Assembly: GCA_964510065.1 (NCBI GenBank)
Contig: CAZEAC010000028.1
Location: 1 to 54,785, forward strand
Reading direction: 5' to 3'
DNA length: 54,785 bases
From: CAZEAC01 sp964510065
GTDB taxonomy: Bacteria > Bdellovibrionota_C > UBA2361 > CAIXSY01
Shown: in pieces, positions 8,708 to 16,719 of the stretch
Position numbering within the stretch: the stretch's first letter is position 1
Layout of the letters: every line of letters begins with the position of its first letter
Notes under the pieces: model-generated
The model's database searches: none
Told to the model about the DNA's origin: nothing
The model's input: the letters and a program-made list of their open reading frames with translations, nothing else
Program-made: the position numbers and the translations under genes

Positions 8708-9552
8708 GGGGCGACTCCGCTTTTTTTGGAAAATTCAAGAAGCTGTACCATCGGCGGAGCAAGGAAGGTAATAATTAATCCCGCGAAGGTGAAAAGGAGT
8801 GGCAATGTCGCCCTGACCGGCAGCTTCGCAATTTCCTCCTCCGTAGATTCCTGGAAATAAAGCTGTGTCGAATCGCTCAGCTCGCGAAGAGGAGCAGTCA
8901 ACTCACCACCCTCGCGATGCGCCACTCCAAGGTGAATAAATGCATGACGAAGCGCACTGCTTTCGACCAGCGAAGCAACCTGATTAAGGCTATCTTCAAA
9001 CGCCAGGCCGGAGTTCGACAAGCGATAGGCCTTCAGAAGGAGCCGCTCCGGCGGGTTTGCGGCGGAAAGCTCTCCGTTGCCCTTCTTATCAAGTACCACT
9101 TTAACCGCGGGTAGAATGTCGAGTCCCGCCTGGACCGCCATGACCAAGCGCTCCATTATCATCGGTAAATGAAACTCAATCGCGCGGTGGTACCGGCTGC
9201 GCACGCTGCGCTGATGAACTCCACGAATGACTACCGAAAGTCCAAGCGACATAAGCAACACCGGAAAGAACGCCTGCGCTGAGATGATTCCTACTACAGA
9301 AAGCAGCGCCACAGCCGCTGGCGGGAACAACATACTGAGTCGCCCGGAGGAGACGAATTGCGCGCGTGCCCCTTTCTCAAACAGGCCAAGCGTGGCGAAT
9401 GCATCACTTTTCTCCAGTAAGGCGATGTCGTCAATGTTTTCTCCTTCAATTTCGATTTGTCCTTGGAGATCTCTAAAGACGTCTCGAGCACTTCTCGATC
9501 TGCGCCTCGTCAGAAAATTGAGCCATCGTGTGAGCGCAGTTGAGTATTGCAT
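8704..9552 (-). CDS. tadC: TadC-like inner-membrane platform protein (T2SF family)
   Basis: 282 residues, type II secretion F family. TM segments lie near 75-110 and at the C-terminus (LPLLFTFAGLIITFLAPPMV). The cytoplasmic T2SF repeat between them includes LVMAVQAGLDILPAVKVV and the helix with VAHREGGELTAPLREL. TadC pairs with TadB in the inner membrane as the platform on which the TadA ATPase acts. It ends four bases into the TadG-like gene (ATGA) and starts three bases after tadB. Length agrees with the family. The assignment to C rather than B rests on gene order and on having the shorter N-terminal extension. Confidence 0.88.
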   Translation of the reverse strand: MQYSTALTRWLNFLTRRRSRSARDVFRDLQGQIEIEGENIDDIALLEKSDAFATLGLFEKGARAQFVSSGRLSMLFPPAAVALLSVVGIISAQAFFPVLLMSLGLSVVIRGVHQRSVRSRYHRAIEFHLPMIMERLVMAVQAGLDILPAVKVVLDKKGNGELSAANPPERLLLKAYRLSNSGLAFEDSLNQVASLVESSALRHAFIHLGVAHREGGELTAPLRELSDSTQLYFQESTEEEIAKLPVRATLPLLFTFAGLIITFLAPPMVQLLEFSKKSGVAP

Positions 9553-9555
9553 CGA

Positions 9556-10407
9556 TTATATCTTGGTCCTACTCATTCGCATCATCCAAATGACACCGAT
9601 TAGCACTAGACTCAAACCACCAAATATCAGCTTCTGTCCAAGCGGGTGCTGCATAGTTTGCCGAAGAGCATCCGGATTCGCGCACCATTGAAAAATGCCG
9701 ACCAAGACCACGCACCCCGCAATGCCCAGGGCAGAAAGCTTCTGCATCGCCACCGCGCCTTTTATCTTGCGACGAAACGATTGGCGCTGTCGGGTGACTC
9801 GCGCGAGACGCTGCAAACATTCAGCAATTGAACTGCCCTGACGCCGCGCCAGAACGAAGGCCGTGCGAAAAAGTGTGATATCAGGATGATCAATATCGGC
9901 GCCGAACTGTGCGAGCGCACTATCCTCGGAGAATCCGGAATCGACGGCGTCTCGAAATTGAAGCAGCTGTTTATGAATTTCGCTTTTATCTGAAAAAAGC
10001 CGATGTGCCTCAGTAAGCGCAAAAAAGGGATCCTGCCCCGTTCGAACCGAAGAAGCGAGCGAAAGGAGTAGCGCGGTATAATCTCTCTCGAAAGATTCGG
10101 CTCGAGAGTGCGAACGACACGCCAAACGATACAACTCGACAGCAAAAATGATTGGAATAAGCAGAATTATTTTCCAGGAACCGAGAAACGTTGCAAGCAC
10201 TCCCGCAACAACGATCGTTGCAACGCTCCGCAACATTAAGATGTTCACCTGCCGAGCCCCGATACCGGCGAAGAGAAACAGCCTCTTGTAAGACTCAGGA
10301 AGCCATGATGGCGTGAGATTTGACTGAAGCCTTGATGCGCTGTTGCGGCTCCCATACGCACTCAACGAACCTGCAGTCAATGTTTGCGAACCTCCCCCGA
10401 AACTCAT
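9556..10407 (-). CDS. tadB: TadB-like inner-membrane platform protein (T2SF family)
   Basis: 283 residues, T2SF family. Membrane helices lie near 60-92 (SVATIVVAGVLATFLGSWKIILLIPIIFAVELY) and twice at the C-terminus (LGIAGCVVLVGIFQWC and LIFGGLSLVLIGVIWMM). The cytoplasmic region holds the family pattern LLLSLASSVRTGQDPFFAL ... LARRQGSSIAECLQRLARV. It forms the export platform together with TadC. The start overlaps the tadA stop by four bases (ATGA). Confidence 0.9.
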   Translation of the reverse strand: MSFGGGSQTLTAGSLSAYGSRNSASRLQSNLTPSWLPESYKRLFLFAGIGARQVNILMLRSVATIVVAGVLATFLGSWKIILLIPIIFAVELYRLACRSHSRAESFERDYTALLLSLASSVRTGQDPFFALTEAHRLFSDKSEIHKQLLQFRDAVDSGFSEDSALAQFGADIDHPDITLFRTAFVLARRQGSSIAECLQRLARVTRQRQSFRRKIKGAVAMQKLSALGIAGCVVLVGIFQWCANPDALRQTMQHPLGQKLIFGGLSLVLIGVIWMMRMSRTKI

Positions 10408-11777
10408 GCGGCCCTCCGACTCTGCGCAAGGATTACCTCCGGCTCCAACTCCAAAGAAGTTGCGCTTTCATGAAGAAGCGGTAATACGCCCTGGCTTTCG
10501 AGCTGCTCACGATGAACTGTTCCACGATTAATTAGGCGCCAAGTTGGAATTTCATTGTGCACTTCGTAGCGAAACATCTCACGTTGACGAATGACGCCAT
10601 CCGCAACTGGACCAATTTCTCGCACTTCAATGATTCTTCGACGCCAACTTTTGCGACAGATATCAACGTGCACAATTACTTGAACCGCGGTGATTATCTG
10701 TTCACTCAATACCAGACGCTCGACACCGCGTTGCGCCCGTCCAAGAAATAGCTCAAGACGGGTCATCGCTTCCTGAGCGCTTCGTGCATGAATCGTCGAG
10801 AGACCTGAATGTCCTGATGCGCATACATCGACAAACGCCTCGGCAGCCTGCGCATCGCGGATTTCGCCGAAAACAATCCGATTCATCGCCATGCGCATGC
10901 CGCCACGAATACATTCGGCGGGGGTTACCTCACCCGCGCCATCGGTATTTTGCTCGCGAGTTCTAATATAGCGAACTTGCGAATGCTCGAGTTTTATCTC
11001 GGGCGTATCCTCAATCACTAAAATCGACTGATCCTGAGGAATACTCGCAGCGAGCGCACGCACTAACGTCGTCTTTCCCGTGCCGACTTCGCCAACGACC
11101 ATAATTGTAATTCCCGATTGCACCAGCGCACGAAGGTACTGAAGCACAAGTGCTGGGGCCAGGCCCGAACGCTCAAGATCGGCAAGACGGACCGAACCAA
11201 ACCGGTTAAGTCGAACCGTGAGATACGGGCCAGTCTCACAGAGCGATTGATGCACCACATGAATTCGAGCAAATCCGCCAATCATGCCGTCTGCGATAGG
11301 TTTTTTGGTCGAACAGCTTGCACCTGCCGAAAGAAGAAGTCTTTCGACAAACGCCTCATAGGCCTCCTTTGAAGGGAATGAGAGTGAAGTGGTTATATTA
11401 CGCCTGCCCTGCTGCACAGATATTTTGGCGTAATCGGTAACAATAATATCAGAGATAGAGGGGTCATCAACCAGGCCCTGAAGAAGCCCAAACGGCATGC
11501 GCTCGTCCTCGAGGTGCGCGAAAATGAGGTCGCGCTCCGAGGCGCTCAACTCGAAGCCTAAGCGCAAGCCTGCGGCAATGATGCTTTGCTCAAGAAGCTT
11601 TTTATCGATCACATCACCCTGTTGAAATCCGCATTCCTTTTGAACTTCCCGAAGTACGCCAGATAAGCCCGGCGAAAGCGGCTCGCGGAGATTTTCACGT
11701 GGAGCGCCAAGAAATCCCGCGACACTTTGAGTCCGTTCTCGATCTCTATCGTCAAAGAGAGCGTCGACTTTCTTCAT
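10404..11777 (-). CDS. tadA: TadA/CpaF pilus assembly ATPase
   Basis: Secretion ATPase of 457 residues that powers Flp pilin polymerisation from the cytoplasmic face of the inner membrane. Walker A is GEVGTGKT at 229-236. The Walker B region reads MNRIVFGEIRD, and the His box reads GHSGLSTIHA. An N-terminal helical region and the CpaF-type domain (DPSISDIIVTDYAKISV) precede the motor. About 60 residues follow the core domain after the QVIVHVDICR strand. It sits between cpaB and tadB with four-base overlaps on both sides. All the catalytic motifs I can recognise are intact. Confidence 0.95.
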   Translation of the reverse strand: MKKVDALFDDRDRERTQSVAGFLGAPRENLREPLSPGLSGVLREVQKECGFQQGDVIDKKLLEQSIIAAGLRLGFELSASERDLIFAHLEDERMPFGLLQGLVDDPSISDIIVTDYAKISVQQGRRNITTSLSFPSKEAYEAFVERLLLSAGASCSTKKPIADGMIGGFARIHVVHQSLCETGPYLTVRLNRFGSVRLADLERSGLAPALVLQYLRALVQSGITIMVVGEVGTGKTTLVRALAASIPQDQSILVIEDTPEIKLEHSQVRYIRTREQNTDGAGEVTPAECIRGGMRMAMNRIVFGEIRDAQAAEAFVDVCASGHSGLSTIHARSAQEAMTRLELFLGRAQRGVERLVLSEQIITAVQVIVHVDICRKSWRRRIIEVREIGPVADGVIRQREMFRYEVHNEIPTWRLINRGTVHREQLESQGVLPLLHESATSLELEPEVILAQSRRAA

Positions 11778-12679
11778 TGCTCGGTCCTTTCGCGAGTTGC
11801 GAAGAAGCCTTCGGGCACTACCTCGGTTCGAATCCAGCGGCCCTCACTCAGTGCATAACGTTGGCGAGCCCCCTTTTCATCCTGAAGCGCAATGTAGCCA
11901 TTAATCGTCGCGGCGCCACGCGGCGAGGATGGAGCTCCTTTTAATCTTTCCGCCGTATAAGAGATGTCGCTCCACGAAGAATCATCGCCGGCGTTTCGAA
12001 GCGCGAATGCAATTCGACCAAGTGGCACAGCGGTATTTATCGCAAGACACTGCTCCTGGGTGACCAGCAGCGTTACCGTACTCGGAATTTGTGGTGAAAC
12101 GCCTCCGTCCACCGGAGATACCGATCGCTCCGCCGAAAGGATTTGTACCTTTTCAGCAACCACCGAAGTTCGGCTCTTTTCGATGAGAAGCACATCAACA
12201 ATAGATCCGGATCCAGCCCATCCCTCGACTGCTGAAGTTGCATCAACTTTTATCGTCATCGCACGCATTCCAGCCGGAATCCGCTCAACCACCGGATTAC
12301 TTGCCGCAGCGCTCAAACTCAAATTCTGCTCAAAAAGGGGCAGATTCGCTGGGAGCGGAGTGATCGCAGTTGCATTGAGAAAGTTCTCTACGGAAATAAG
12401 CGCACCATGCGGCACCTGGTGCCGCGGAAAGGCTACTTTCTTAAATTCGATAGCAGAGACTTTCGTGCCTATTGGTATAAAGCGCGTTGGAACAGGAATA
12501 TCAATCGTATCAAATTGTGCGACGATTGTCGGAACAATCTTATCAGGTACTGCGCCTGCCCGATTTTCTCGCAGTATCATCGCGCCGACGACAACGCCAA
12601 AACCGAGGAGCAGTGCGGGAGTTACCTGCACACCTGCTCCTCGCCTCGATTTACGCTGGGAATCGATTCTTACTACCAT
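11774..12679 (-). CDS. cpaB: CpaB/RcpC pilus assembly protein with SAF domain
   Basis: 301 residues. One N-terminal membrane helix (about 21-40) is followed by a SAF domain (about 60-120: PTRFIPIGTKVSAIEFKKV, then PLPANLPLFEQNL) and a CpaB C-terminal domain. The family is periplasmic and is thought to stabilise the outer-membrane secretin, yet no secretin gene occurs in this operon. It starts five bases after flp and overlaps tadA by four bases. Confidence 0.85.
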   Translation of the reverse strand: MVVRIDSQRKSRRGAGVQVTPALLLGFGVVVGAMILRENRAGAVPDKIVPTIVAQFDTIDIPVPTRFIPIGTKVSAIEFKKVAFPRHQVPHGALISVENFLNATAITPLPANLPLFEQNLSLSAAASNPVVERIPAGMRAMTIKVDATSAVEGWAGSGSIVDVLLIEKSRTSVVAEKVQILSAERSVSPVDGGVSPQIPSTVTLLVTQEQCLAINTAVPLGRIAFALRNAGDDSSWSDISYTAERLKGAPSSPRGAATINGYIALQDEKGARQRYALSEGRWIRTEVVPEGFFATRERTEQ

Positions 12680-12684
12680 CTTAG

Positions 12685-12957
12685 TTACCCGCCGTTACCA
12701 CTTCCGCTACCGCCACCATTCCCGGGGGCGCCCGTTGCCGCGCCGCCAGCTGCGATTCCAACGTTACCGTCTTTGATATCCTGACCACGATCACTAGCCC
12801 AGGTCGCAATATTGCCGATGAGAGCGGCCATGTTCCCGCCTAACGTATTGAGTGCGCCCCAGACCACGCCAATAATAATCGCAGCGCCTGCACAGTACTC
12901 TAAAAGAGTGTAGCCTTGCTCGCGTCTGCTCTTCTTTCTTTCATTCTTCCTCATCAT
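12685..12957 (-). CDS. flp: Flp-type pilin with glycine-rich tail
   Basis: 90-residue prepilin. The leader is short and basic and ends in EQG. The mature protein starts YTLLEY, which matches the Flp rule of Glu-Tyr at +5/+6, then continues with a hydrophobic helix (CAGAAIIIGVVWGALNTLGG). The last 20 or so residues are Gly/Ser/Asn/Ala only, which is unlike the compact 50-60 residue Flp pilins and may be a flexible surface tail. A Cys sits just inside the membrane helix. GGAGAC lies a few bases before the ATG. This is presumably the major subunit of the system, although its tail could also mark it as a minor pilin. Confidence 0.85.
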   Translation of the reverse strand: MMRKNERKKSRREQGYTLLEYCAGAAIIIGVVWGALNTLGGNMAALIGNIATWASDRGQDIKDGNVGIAAGGAATGAPGNGGGSGSGNGG

Positions 12958-12989
12958 ATTGTCTCCAATTATTCACCATGTAATGTAAC

Positions 12990-14381
12990 TTAAATCTTCT
13001 CCGCTCCGACTCCCGACACAAAGCTTTCTGGAGCTTCAAGAAGTGCCTCTGTTAAAGGTGTCGGCAAGGCCAGTAGCTCACGATTTTCGATAACCTTTAT
13101 TCCTGCTGAGATCGGTGGTGGCGCACCATGCCTAAGTTTAATCTTCTTCGTGCTTACGGCACTTGCGAGTAGAGTTAGCACTTTCGTACCGAACTTAAGG
13201 TCAGTCTTCGATTCAGATTCGGCTAGCCCCAGATGTTCGAGCAGCTGCCGAATCCCAAGCTCTATTCCACGTCCTCCCTCTGAGAACAAAGTTGTACCTG
13301 CCCCGGGCCAGCGCGAGCCCCTTCTCGAATAGGGAATCGTGCAAAGGCTTATAGACGAGGAGAGCTTGGCGCAGGCTGCTTCGAACTCGCCTTTTAAATG
13401 ACGTGGCGAGAGGCCGTCCCTTCCGGTTGAATTTAAGACTATTACCGGTTTCAAATCGCTATTCGCGATGGCACTAAGCTGCTGCAGTTTCTGCAAGGAA
13501 GCAAAGAATGAGGCCGGATCAGAATTGGCTACAAGAACTACTTTGTCCGCGGCGCGGCAGAGCATTTCAAGGAGAAACCCGCGAGCACCAGCGCAATCAA
13601 CTATCACGAGATCTGCGCGCGCATCAACACACTCCAACACGCTCAAGAGTGTACGTACTACGCGGCCGCCAGCGCTTTCGAAAGAGACAGCACTCGCACA
13701 GGGACTCATAAGTTGAAGCCCATTCTCATCGGCCCACACCGGGGCAAGACACTCAGCCACCGACTCCTCGGTCATTGGGCGATTATGCTCGAGAAGGAGT
13801 TGCAGCGATTCGTTGACAAATGGTCGCACCTGTAAAAAGCGACTTAGGTCCTGAGTGTCATGATCACAATCGACAAGTACGGTACTTTTTCCAGCCTCCA
13901 TAGCCGCTTCGCCGAGCGCCGCACAAAGACTTGTAACTCCCACGCCACCTTTACCGCCAGTCACTACTACAAGTGTACCGTGCCGTTCAGTCGGACTTTT
14001 TCTCAGCAGCAGCATGAGCTTGCGAAGAAAATGTGCGCCGGAAAGCTGTTGGTCGATGAGATCGTCAATGCCAAGCCGTACGAGCTGCTCAACGCTCGAC
14101 AGATTGTCACTTTGTTTATCTAAAACGCCGACAATAACTGTTTGCGGAAGCAGTTTTCTGATGCGCGCAATTTCAGGCGGATCGGCGCCTATTATCTCCG
14201 GCCCGACGATACAGATTTCAGGAGCAGCGTGGAAACGGAGCTCTTCGCTTGCGACAGGTCGGATCGTAATTTTCGGGATGAGATTTGCTTCAGTGCCACC
14301 GTCCTCAAGCACTTTCTCAAGGCGTGTTACAATATTTTGCCTCGATTCAACGCTTCGGTCGACTACAAACGCTTGCAGCAT
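12990..14381 (-). CDS. tadZ: TadZ/CpaE pilus localisation ATPase
   Basis: 463 residues. The N-terminal 125 residues form an atypical receiver-like fold (FVVDRS, ICIVGPE, VIVGVLD). A ParA/MinD-type ATPase follows with deviant Walker A GGKGGVGVTS at 142-151 and VLVDCDHDTQDLSRFL. TadZ/CpaE proteins place the Tad machine at a cell pole. This is the first gene of the operon; GGGAG precedes the ATG by about five bases. The 300-base gap upstream should carry the operon promoter, but I could not fix it. Confidence 0.88.
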   Translation of the reverse strand: MLQAFVVDRSVESRQNIVTRLEKVLEDGGTEANLIPKITIRPVASEELRFHAAPEICIVGPEIIGADPPEIARIRKLLPQTVIVGVLDKQSDNLSSVEQLVRLGIDDLIDQQLSGAHFLRKLMLLLRKSPTERHGTLVVVTGGKGGVGVTSLCAALGEAAMEAGKSTVLVDCDHDTQDLSRFLQVRPFVNESLQLLLEHNRPMTEESVAECLAPVWADENGLQLMSPCASAVSFESAGGRVVRTLLSVLECVDARADLVIVDCAGARGFLLEMLCRAADKVVLVANSDPASFFASLQKLQQLSAIANSDLKPVIVLNSTGRDGLSPRHLKGEFEAACAKLSSSISLCTIPYSRRGSRWPGAGTTLFSEGGRGIELGIRQLLEHLGLAESESKTDLKFGTKVLTLLASAVSTKKIKLRHGAPPPISAGIKVIENRELLALPTPLTEALLEAPESFVSGVGAEKI

Positions 14382-14708
14382 GGGGCTCCCAAAATCAAAT
14401 CTATTTCATGCCAAAGGCTCACAAGGCTGTTCGCAAAAGTACGGCAAAAGTTGCGTGTTTTTTTTCGCGTCAAACACACTGGGCACGAAAAATCAGGGAC
14501 AAAAACCTAATCCTGAAGCAGTAATGACTGGTGAAATCGGGTAAGAACTTCCCGCGAATGAATCCTAAAGGAATCTATCCCAGAGGATTTTGCGGCGATA
14601 AACAACCTCTCTGGGAATGGGACGTTACCATAAATGCGGTGAGAATTCTAAGCTAAAGTGCTTTTACGGCTCTACTGTTTCGATCTATAACAATCAGTTT
14701 CGTACCAC
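14382..14708. promoter_or_regulatory. Divergent intergenic region upstream of the Tad operon
   Basis: This 327-base gap separates the minus-strand tadZ from the plus-strand gene at 14709, so it should hold both promoters; no convincing -35/-10 pair could be picked by eye. The one visible structure is a hairpin with arms TCCCAGAG (14578-14585) and CTCTGGGA (14609-14616). No run of T follows it, so it is not a clear terminator; it could be an operator or a leader structure. Confidence 0.4.
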
Positions 14709-15395
14709 ATGCAAAATCGAGCTACGATAAGACAAAACCTGTTCCGCGGAACTTTTCATAGTGAAATTCAGATTTCGATTCCAATGCCAGCACTAGGTCT
14801 TTCTCTTATCGCCGACTCGATGGTGCGCTCACTGCTCCCGCAAGCCGCTTATTCACAGGGAGAAGTCCACGATTGCAGAGGTGCCGATGCCGGACGCTGG
14901 CGCGAAGGGAAGCAATCAAATCAATACGAACTGCTCTTTCGCGTTGCCGGAGATTACTTTAGTCAGGGTGAAATACCCGCACAGCAAATACCAAATACTT
15001 TCGAGATTCGCGTCGAAAGCGCTTTCGCGCGTTTCGAAGGCAGCCATCATATCGTTCATCAGCTGGGACTTCACGAAAAGGGCGGACTCAGTGACTACCT
15101 TCCTCTTGCCATTGCAATGAGGGATATAGGGCGCTTAGTTCCTATGAGACTCAAACGGATTGACTTGGGGATGGAGTTTTTCGAAAGCAAAAGGTACATG
15201 GTCTTTGGCTTTGCACCTGTAGTGACCGAGTATTTTACCTTAAGTGCCACAAGCGAAACACTTGCTCTCTCCATCGGCGCAGATTCGCTTCCTTCAAGAG
15301 AGTCTGTTCCACTCTCACGAAGTGAGTATTTTGAAAAACTTCGGCGACTTCTGCTTGAATGTTGTAACTTCGATCTGCGCGAGTGCTATAAGTAG
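14709..15395 (+). CDS. Hypothetical protein, 228 residues
   Basis: I do not recognise a family. It is a soluble, mixed alpha/beta protein without signal peptide or membrane helix. Notable stretches are RVAGDYFSQGEIPAQQIP, HHIVHQLGLHEKGG and MRDIGRLVPMRLKRIDLGMEF. There is no strong ribosome site before the ATG, so the true start may lie further in. Its 3' end overlaps the Nudix gene on the other strand by ten bases. Placed opposite the Tad operon across a shared promoter region, it may be an unrelated gene. Confidence 0.55.
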   Translation: MQNRATIRQNLFRGTFHSEIQISIPMPALGLSLIADSMVRSLLPQAAYSQGEVHDCRGADAGRWREGKQSNQYELLFRVAGDYFSQGEIPAQQIPNTFEIRVESAFARFEGSHHIVHQLGLHEKGGLSDYLPLAIAMRDIGRLVPMRLKRIDLGMEFFESKRYMVFGFAPVVTEYFTLSATSETLALSIGADSLPSRESVPLSRSEYFEKLRRLLLECCNFDLRECYK

Positions 15396-15895
15396 CCTCG
15401 AAGCTTCGCTCTGTAGAATATCGCAATTGACTTAGCATCCGAAAGCTCACCTGAAATTATCATCACCTCAACGTCGCGTACCGTAAGGGGGACAACCTCT
15501 ATCAATTCGTCTTCGTCGCCAGGCGCTTTTTCCGGGCTGAGATTACGGGCAAAATAAAGATGTTGCTGCTCGTTACAAAAACCAGGTGCCGGATAAAGCA
15601 CGCCTATTTTTAGCATCTCCCCGGCAGCCATCCCCACCTCCTCGATGATTTCGCGCGCTGCACATTCTTCGGGAAGCTCGTCCGGTTCCAATGTGCCCGC
15701 CGGAAATTCTAGAATGGTCTTACCAAGAGAATAGCGATATTGGCGAATCGCCAAGAGTCTTCCATCATCCAGTAAAGGGAGGATCACGACCGCTCCCGGA
15801 TGACGCACCAGAGTGCGGGTATAGTTTCTTCCGTTGGGATAAGCAAATTGATCTTCGATCACATCGAACGAGTATGCTTTATGAATTGTCTTCAT
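15386..15895 (-). CDS. Nudix hydrolase, ADP-ribose pyrophosphatase type
   Basis: 169 residues with a complete Nudix box at 67-89 (G67, E73, R81-E82, E85-E86, G88), which binds Mg2+ and cleaves nucleoside diphosphate derivatives. The region before it (LLAIRQYRYSLGKTILEFPAG) and the Pro residue that follows the box are typical of ADP-ribose or nucleotide-sugar pyrophosphatases, so hydrolysis of ADP-ribose to AMP and ribose 5-phosphate is likely. It lies 31 bases after the MazG-like gene on the same strand, and the two are probably cotranscribed as a nucleotide clean-up pair. Confidence 0.88.
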   Translation of the reverse strand: MKTIHKAYSFDVIEDQFAYPNGRNYTRTLVRHPGAVVILPLLDDGRLLAIRQYRYSLGKTILEFPAGTLEPDELPEECAAREIIEEVGMAAGEMLKIGVLYPAPGFCNEQQHLYFARNLSPEKAPGDEDELIEVVPLTVRDVEVMIISGELSDAKSIAIFYRAKLRGYL

Positions 15896-15926
15896 AGCGC
15901 CAAGGAAAATCCAAAAAGATTACGAG

Positions 15927-16562
15927 CTAGCCATTCGCAATTTTGCGGACTGAAATATTCACAAGTTCTGAGAGGTCCACTGGCGAGTAACTCGAAGGCT
16001 TTCTTACTTTGCCTCGCGCATCCTTTCCGACGGCGTAACGCGCTCCTTTGACATCTACTACCTGCACAGTGGTGACTTCGGCGGGCCACCGGATATCACG
16101 ACCACAGTGCCACTCAAGTGCCGGCAGTACGCCAACAGCGCACTCATCATCAAGCCGGACAAACTTTTCGAGATTGTTATCGCAAACAAGATCGTAACCC
16201 TCTTCAAGCGGCATGCCGAAAGCCAATGCATTCCAATACATCGTATAGGCGACGTCGGCTAATCCATCGAGCATCTCAACAGGTTGAGGAGTCTTGCCGT
16301 GAGTGTAGTGCACTGCTTCCGGATCGGTGAGCGGCTTTCCATGAATCTCGGGAATGACTCCAAGCCCCTTAATCACGTACTCCAATACTTCAGAGAGCAG
16401 GAGCTGCGCGCCTAATTTTCGTGTAGCCTCAGATCCACTATCGATATCTGTAGGAAGAGTTTGGCCTGCGAGCTGCATGAATGTTTCAACTTTATCGCCT
16501 TTCATGGCTGGCCATTTTAGGGAGTTCTTATTGAAATGCCAACTCTTTGGCGGAATAGCCAT
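15927..16562 (-). CDS. MazG-like all-alpha NTP pyrophosphohydrolase
   Basis: 211 residues. The central part carries the metal-binding pattern of all-alpha NTP pyrophosphatases: LLLSEVLEYVIKGLGV (ExxE) and, about 45 residues later, DGLADVAYTMYWNALAFGM (DxxxD), then CDNNLEKF. Such enzymes remove pyrophosphate from nucleoside triphosphates, often non-canonical ones. The N-terminal 20 residues before a second Met are weakly supported; translation from Met20 is possible. The C-terminal 70 residues, after CDNNLEKF, are an extension I do not recognise. It is upstream of the Nudix gene in the same direction. Confidence 0.75.
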   Translation of the reverse strand: MAIPPKSWHFNKNSLKWPAMKGDKVETFMQLAGQTLPTDIDSGSEATRKLGAQLLLSEVLEYVIKGLGVIPEIHGKPLTDPEAVHYTHGKTPQPVEMLDGLADVAYTMYWNALAFGMPLEEGYDLVCDNNLEKFVRLDDECAVGVLPALEWHCGRDIRWPAEVTTVQVVDVKGARYAVGKDARGKVRKPSSYSPVDLSELVNISVRKIANG

Positions 16563-16719
16563 TCGAGGGAAGCCCTCAAAAAATGGCGCGCGATGACATT
16601 ATTTTCCAGTATTTTCAATATGATAAGCGCCTGCGACCACGCTAACTTTGTACCCAATTTTAGCTAATTCCCGCTGCTGCATTCTCATGGCAGGGTAGGA
16701 CTAAGGGACACAGGGTTTT

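Noticed and set aside
11830..11860. GGTTCGAATCC, a T-arm-like tRNA signature
   Set aside because: It lies inside the cpaB coding frame and no acceptor stem or anticodon arm can be drawn around it.
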